This document shows, piece after piece, positions 5,734 to 8,177 of a stretch of 8,177 nucleotides of DNA. A program made the translations under genes and the position numbers. The DNA is from Candidatus Kuenenia stuttgartensis (GTDB lineage: Bacteria > Bacteroidota > Bacteroidia > Chitinophagales > Chitinophagaceae). The DNA is taken from positions 1 through 8,177 of the forward strand of contig CALQJH020000080.1 of the NCBI GenBank assembly GCA_943330835.2, read 5' to 3'. The notes under the pieces are model-generated. The model made no database searches. It was not told where the DNA came from and saw only the letters and a program-made list of their open reading frames with translations. Each line of letters opens with the position of its first letter. Positions within the stretch are counted from its first letter, which is position 1.

Positions 5734-8177
5734 ATGAAAAAACTTACAACACTACTAACCTTGCTATTATGCGCTCAGGCTTATGTCTTTGCTCAAGAAG
5801 TCATCAAAGGCAAGGTCATTGATGAAAAAGATGGCTCACCTCTTTCCTTAATAACAGTAAAACAAAAAGGATCGACCAATGCTGTTGCTACCAAAACCGA
5901 TGGTAGCTTTAGTATTACCTTAAATAAAGAAGGCAATCAAAGGCTTGAAATTTCGGGTGTTGGTTTCATTACCAAAAATGTAAAACTAACAGAAAATTTA
6001 ATGAACATCTCTCTATCAAAAGATGTGAAAAATATGGGAGAGGTTATCGTTACGGCGATGGGTATTACCAGATCTAAAAACACTCTTCCTTATGCTGCAC
6101 AAAAACTTGCAGGAGATGATGTCAATAAAAACAGAGTTGGCAATTTTGTTACCAACCTTAGCGGAAAAGTAGCGGGATTAGAAATAAGACAAAACAATAC
6201 CATGGGAGGCTCAACCAATGTTGTATTGAGAGGTTACAAATCACTTACAGGAAATAACCAAGCACTATTTGTTGTAGATGGAATGCCTTTTGACAATTCA
6301 ACCAACAACTCGTCTTATCAATCTACTGGCGGTGGTGGTTATGATTATGGTAGTGGTGCTGCTGATATCAATCCCGATGACATTGAAAATATAACCATTC
6401 TTAAAGGAGCTGCAGCCTCTGCACTTTATGGATCAAGAGGAAGCAATGGAGCTATTTTAATTAATACCAAAAAAGGAAAAAAAGGATTGGGCATAACAAT
6501 TAATACAGGGTTTAATGTAAGTTCTATCTTAAGGAATACTTTCCCTATCTACCAAAAGAAGTATGGTGCTGGTTATGGATCTTATTTTGATGCACAAGAC
6601 ATTGATGGAGATGGAATCGATGATAATATAGCCCCTACCTATGATGATGCATCATGGGGTACAGCTTTTGACCCTTCTTTGCAAGTTTACCAATGGGGTG
6701 CCTTTATACCTGGTTCTGCTACATATGGCCAAGCAACACCTTGGGTGGCAGCAAAAAACGATCCTTCTGCCTTCTTTGAAAAACCAGTTTCTTACAACAA
6801 CAGTATTTTCATTGAAACCGGCAATGATAAAGGAAGCCTTACTTTAGGATTCACACGTAATAATGAAAAAGGAATATTACCTAATAGTAGTATAGATAAA
6901 GATTTATTAAACTTTTCTTCTTCTTATAAATTAAATGATCAAGTTAACATTGGTGTTGCTGCTAATTATTCTAAAATAAATGGTAAAGGACGATACTCCA
7001 CTGGGTATGATGGTGACAATGCTTCAAATGTGATGACTAATTTCAGACAGTGGTGGCAAGTAAATGTAGATGTTACAGAATTGAAGAGTGCTTATTTTAT
7101 GAACCATGCTAATGCTACCTGGAATATGAATTATGGTCCTGATGGCGATCTAATTCCTGCTTATTGGGATAATCCTTATTTTACCAGATACAAAAACGTA
7201 GAAACAGATTCCAGAGAGCGCTATTTTGGCAATGCATTTGTAACCTACAAAGCTTATCCTTGGTTAAATCTTACTGGAAGAGTTTCTATTGATAATTATA
7301 ACGATTTAAATGAAGAACGAAAAGCCGTAACTAGCATTGGCGTTCCTTACTACAGAAGATTCAGCAAGAATTTCAAAGAAGTGAATTTTGATCTTTTAGC
7401 GAATGCGGAATGGAATTTATCAGATGAGCTTAATTTAAAAGCATTATTGGGTTCAAATACCCGCATGCAAAAATCATCAAGCCTAGATGCAACTACAAAT
7501 GGTGGCTTAGGTATACCGGATTTGTATACATTGTCTAACTCTATTAATACACCAGAACCTCCTACTCAACTTGAAGGAACTAAAAGAGTGGAAGGCGTTT
7601 TCGCTGGTGCAACCGTTACTTATCTGGATGCATTTATTTTAGATGCAACTATTCGCAGAGATCGTTCATCAACTTTACCAAAGGACAATAATGTGTATTA
7701 CTATCCTTCTATTTCTGGAGGCTTTATATTTTCTAAGTATGTTAAAAAAGATTGGATTAGCCACGGAAAACTAAGATTGAATTATGCTGAAGTTGGGGGG
7801 GATGCTCCATTGTTTTCTGTTAAGGATTATTATACAACCGATGAATCGTACTCTTTCAATGGAACAGCGTTATTTTCAGTGTTGAGCACTAAGAACAATG
7901 AAGGTTTAAAGCCAGAAAAAACACAAAGCACCGAGCTTGGATTGGAAATGTCGTTTCTTCAATCTAGAATAGGTTTTGATCTTACTTATTATCAAGCAAA
8001 GACAATCGATCAAATTCTTCCATTAACGATTTCTACCGCAACTGGCTACAGCAAAAAATATGTAAACTCTGGAACCATCCAAAATAAAGGAATAGAATTG
8101 GCAATATATGGTACTCCTATTAAAAGCAAAAACTTTGCATGGGATGTAAACGTGAATTTCACTAAAAACAATAGTAA
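5734..8177 (+). CDS. SusC/RagA-family TonB-dependent outer-membrane receptor (3' end missing)
   Basis: The frame starts at ATG 5734 and stays open to the right edge: 814 codons, against about 1000 or more for a full SusC, so the barrel end is missing. Residues 1-20 are a signal peptide (MKKLTTLL..., cleavage at VFA|QE). Residues 23-96 form the N-terminal carboxypeptidase-regulatory-like domain (IKGKVIDEKDGSPL, TKTDGSFSI). EVIVTAMGI (103-111) resembles the TonB-box region of the family. The plug spans about 115-247, with LSGKVAGLEIR, VVLRGYKSL, ALFVVDGMPF and the hallmark NPDDIENITILKGAAASALY followed by GSRGSNGAILINTKKGKKG. The rest is barrel, including RRDRSSTLP, YYPSISGGFIFS and LKPEKTQSTELGLEMSF. 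Family role: with a SusD-type surface lipoprotein it imports oligosaccharides, peptides or other large nutrients, powered by TonB-ExbBD. The substrate is unknown. A SusD gene is expected just downstream, outside the window. No local sigma/anti-sigma pair is seen. Confidence 0.95.
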   Translation, partial: MKKLTTLLTLLLCAQAYVFAQEVIKGKVIDEKDGSPLSLITVKQKGSTNAVATKTDGSFSITLNKEGNQRLEISGVGFITKNVKLTENLMNISLSKDVKNMGEVIVTAMGITRSKNTLPYAAQKLAGDDVNKNRVGNFVTNLSGKVAGLEIRQNNTMGGSTNVVLRGYKSLTGNNQALFVVDGMPFDNSTNNSSYQSTGGGGYDYGSGAADINPDDIENITILKGAAASALYGSRGSNGAILINTKKGKKGLGITINTGFNVSSILRNTFPIYQKKYGAGYGSYFDAQDIDGDGIDDNIAPTYDDASWGTAFDPSLQVYQWGAFIPGSATYGQATPWVAAKNDPSAFFEKPVSYNNSIFIETGNDKGSLTLGFTRNNEKGILPNSSIDKDLLNFSSSYKLNDQVNIGVAANYSKINGKGRYSTGYDGDNASNVMTNFRQWWQVNVDVTELKSAYFMNHANATWNMNYGPDGDLIPAYWDNPYFTRYKNVETDSRERYFGNAFVTYKAYPWLNLTGRVSIDNYNDLNEERKAVTSIGVPYYRRFSKNFKEVNFDLLANAEWNLSDELNLKALLGSNTRMQKSSSLDATTNGGLGIPDLYTLSNSINTPEPPTQLEGTKRVEGVFAGATVTYLDAFILDATIRRDRSSTLPKDNNVYYYPSISGGFIFSKYVKKDWISHGKLRLNYAEVGGDAPLFSVKDYYTTDESYSFNGTALFSVLSTKNNEGLKPEKTQSTELGLEMSFLQSRIGFDLTYYQAKTIDQILPLTISTATGYSKKYVNSGTIQNKGIELAIYGTPIKSKNFAWDVNVNFTKNNS

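Noticed and set aside
6641..6847. Open frame of 68 codons on the + strand
   Set aside because: It is an alternate frame within the SusC-like receptor, whose own frame is continuous through this region with family motifs on both sides.

Overview
The window looks like chromosomal DNA of a low-GC member of the Bacteroidota. The evidence is a SusC/RagA-type TonB-dependent outer-membrane receptor, a large secreted protein ending in a type IX secretion (T9SS) type A sorting domain, a DUF2721 membrane protein, AT-rich intergenic DNA, and start codons preceded by A/T-rich stretches instead of strong Shine-Dalgarno sites. The sequence alone does not tell which order or genus. I see no rRNA, tRNA, CRISPR array, transposase or phage gene.

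Layout. Positions 2-661 (+) hold the 3' part of a CDP-alcohol phosphatidyltransferase gene with a complete catalytic motif. It converges on a small GNAT acetyltransferase gene at 816-1283 (-). An AT-rich gap of about 420 bp follows, then two small secreted proteins on the + strand (1707-2069 and 2110-2673), 40 bp apart and probably one transcription unit. The first is a single Ig-like/carboxypeptidase-regulatory-like domain; the second is unrecognised. They converge on a minus-strand pair: a DUF2721 membrane protein (2799-3200) downstream of a T9SS-exported protein of about 639 residues (3266-5185). A divergent intergenic region of about 520 bp (5216-5733) separates that pair from a SusC-like receptor gene (5734 to the right edge), which is cut off by the window end after 814 codons.

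How the genes fit together. Most products belong to the cell envelope: lipid head-group chemistry, periplasmic or surface proteins, a T9SS cargo and a TonB-dependent importer. Apart from the two likely co-transcribed pairs, nothing shows that they form one pathway. No SusD partner, FecI/FecR-type regulator or enzyme lies in view next to the receptor, so its substrate cannot be read; a SusD gene would be expected just beyond the right edge.

I did not find a clearly new system. The points most worth a second look are non-coding: a strong hairpin with a T-run at the 3' end of the T9SS gene but oriented for the opposite strand, an imperfect inverted repeat of about 140 bp upstream of the small secreted pair, and a divergent intergenic region with direct repeats, a hairpin and a possible gene remnant.
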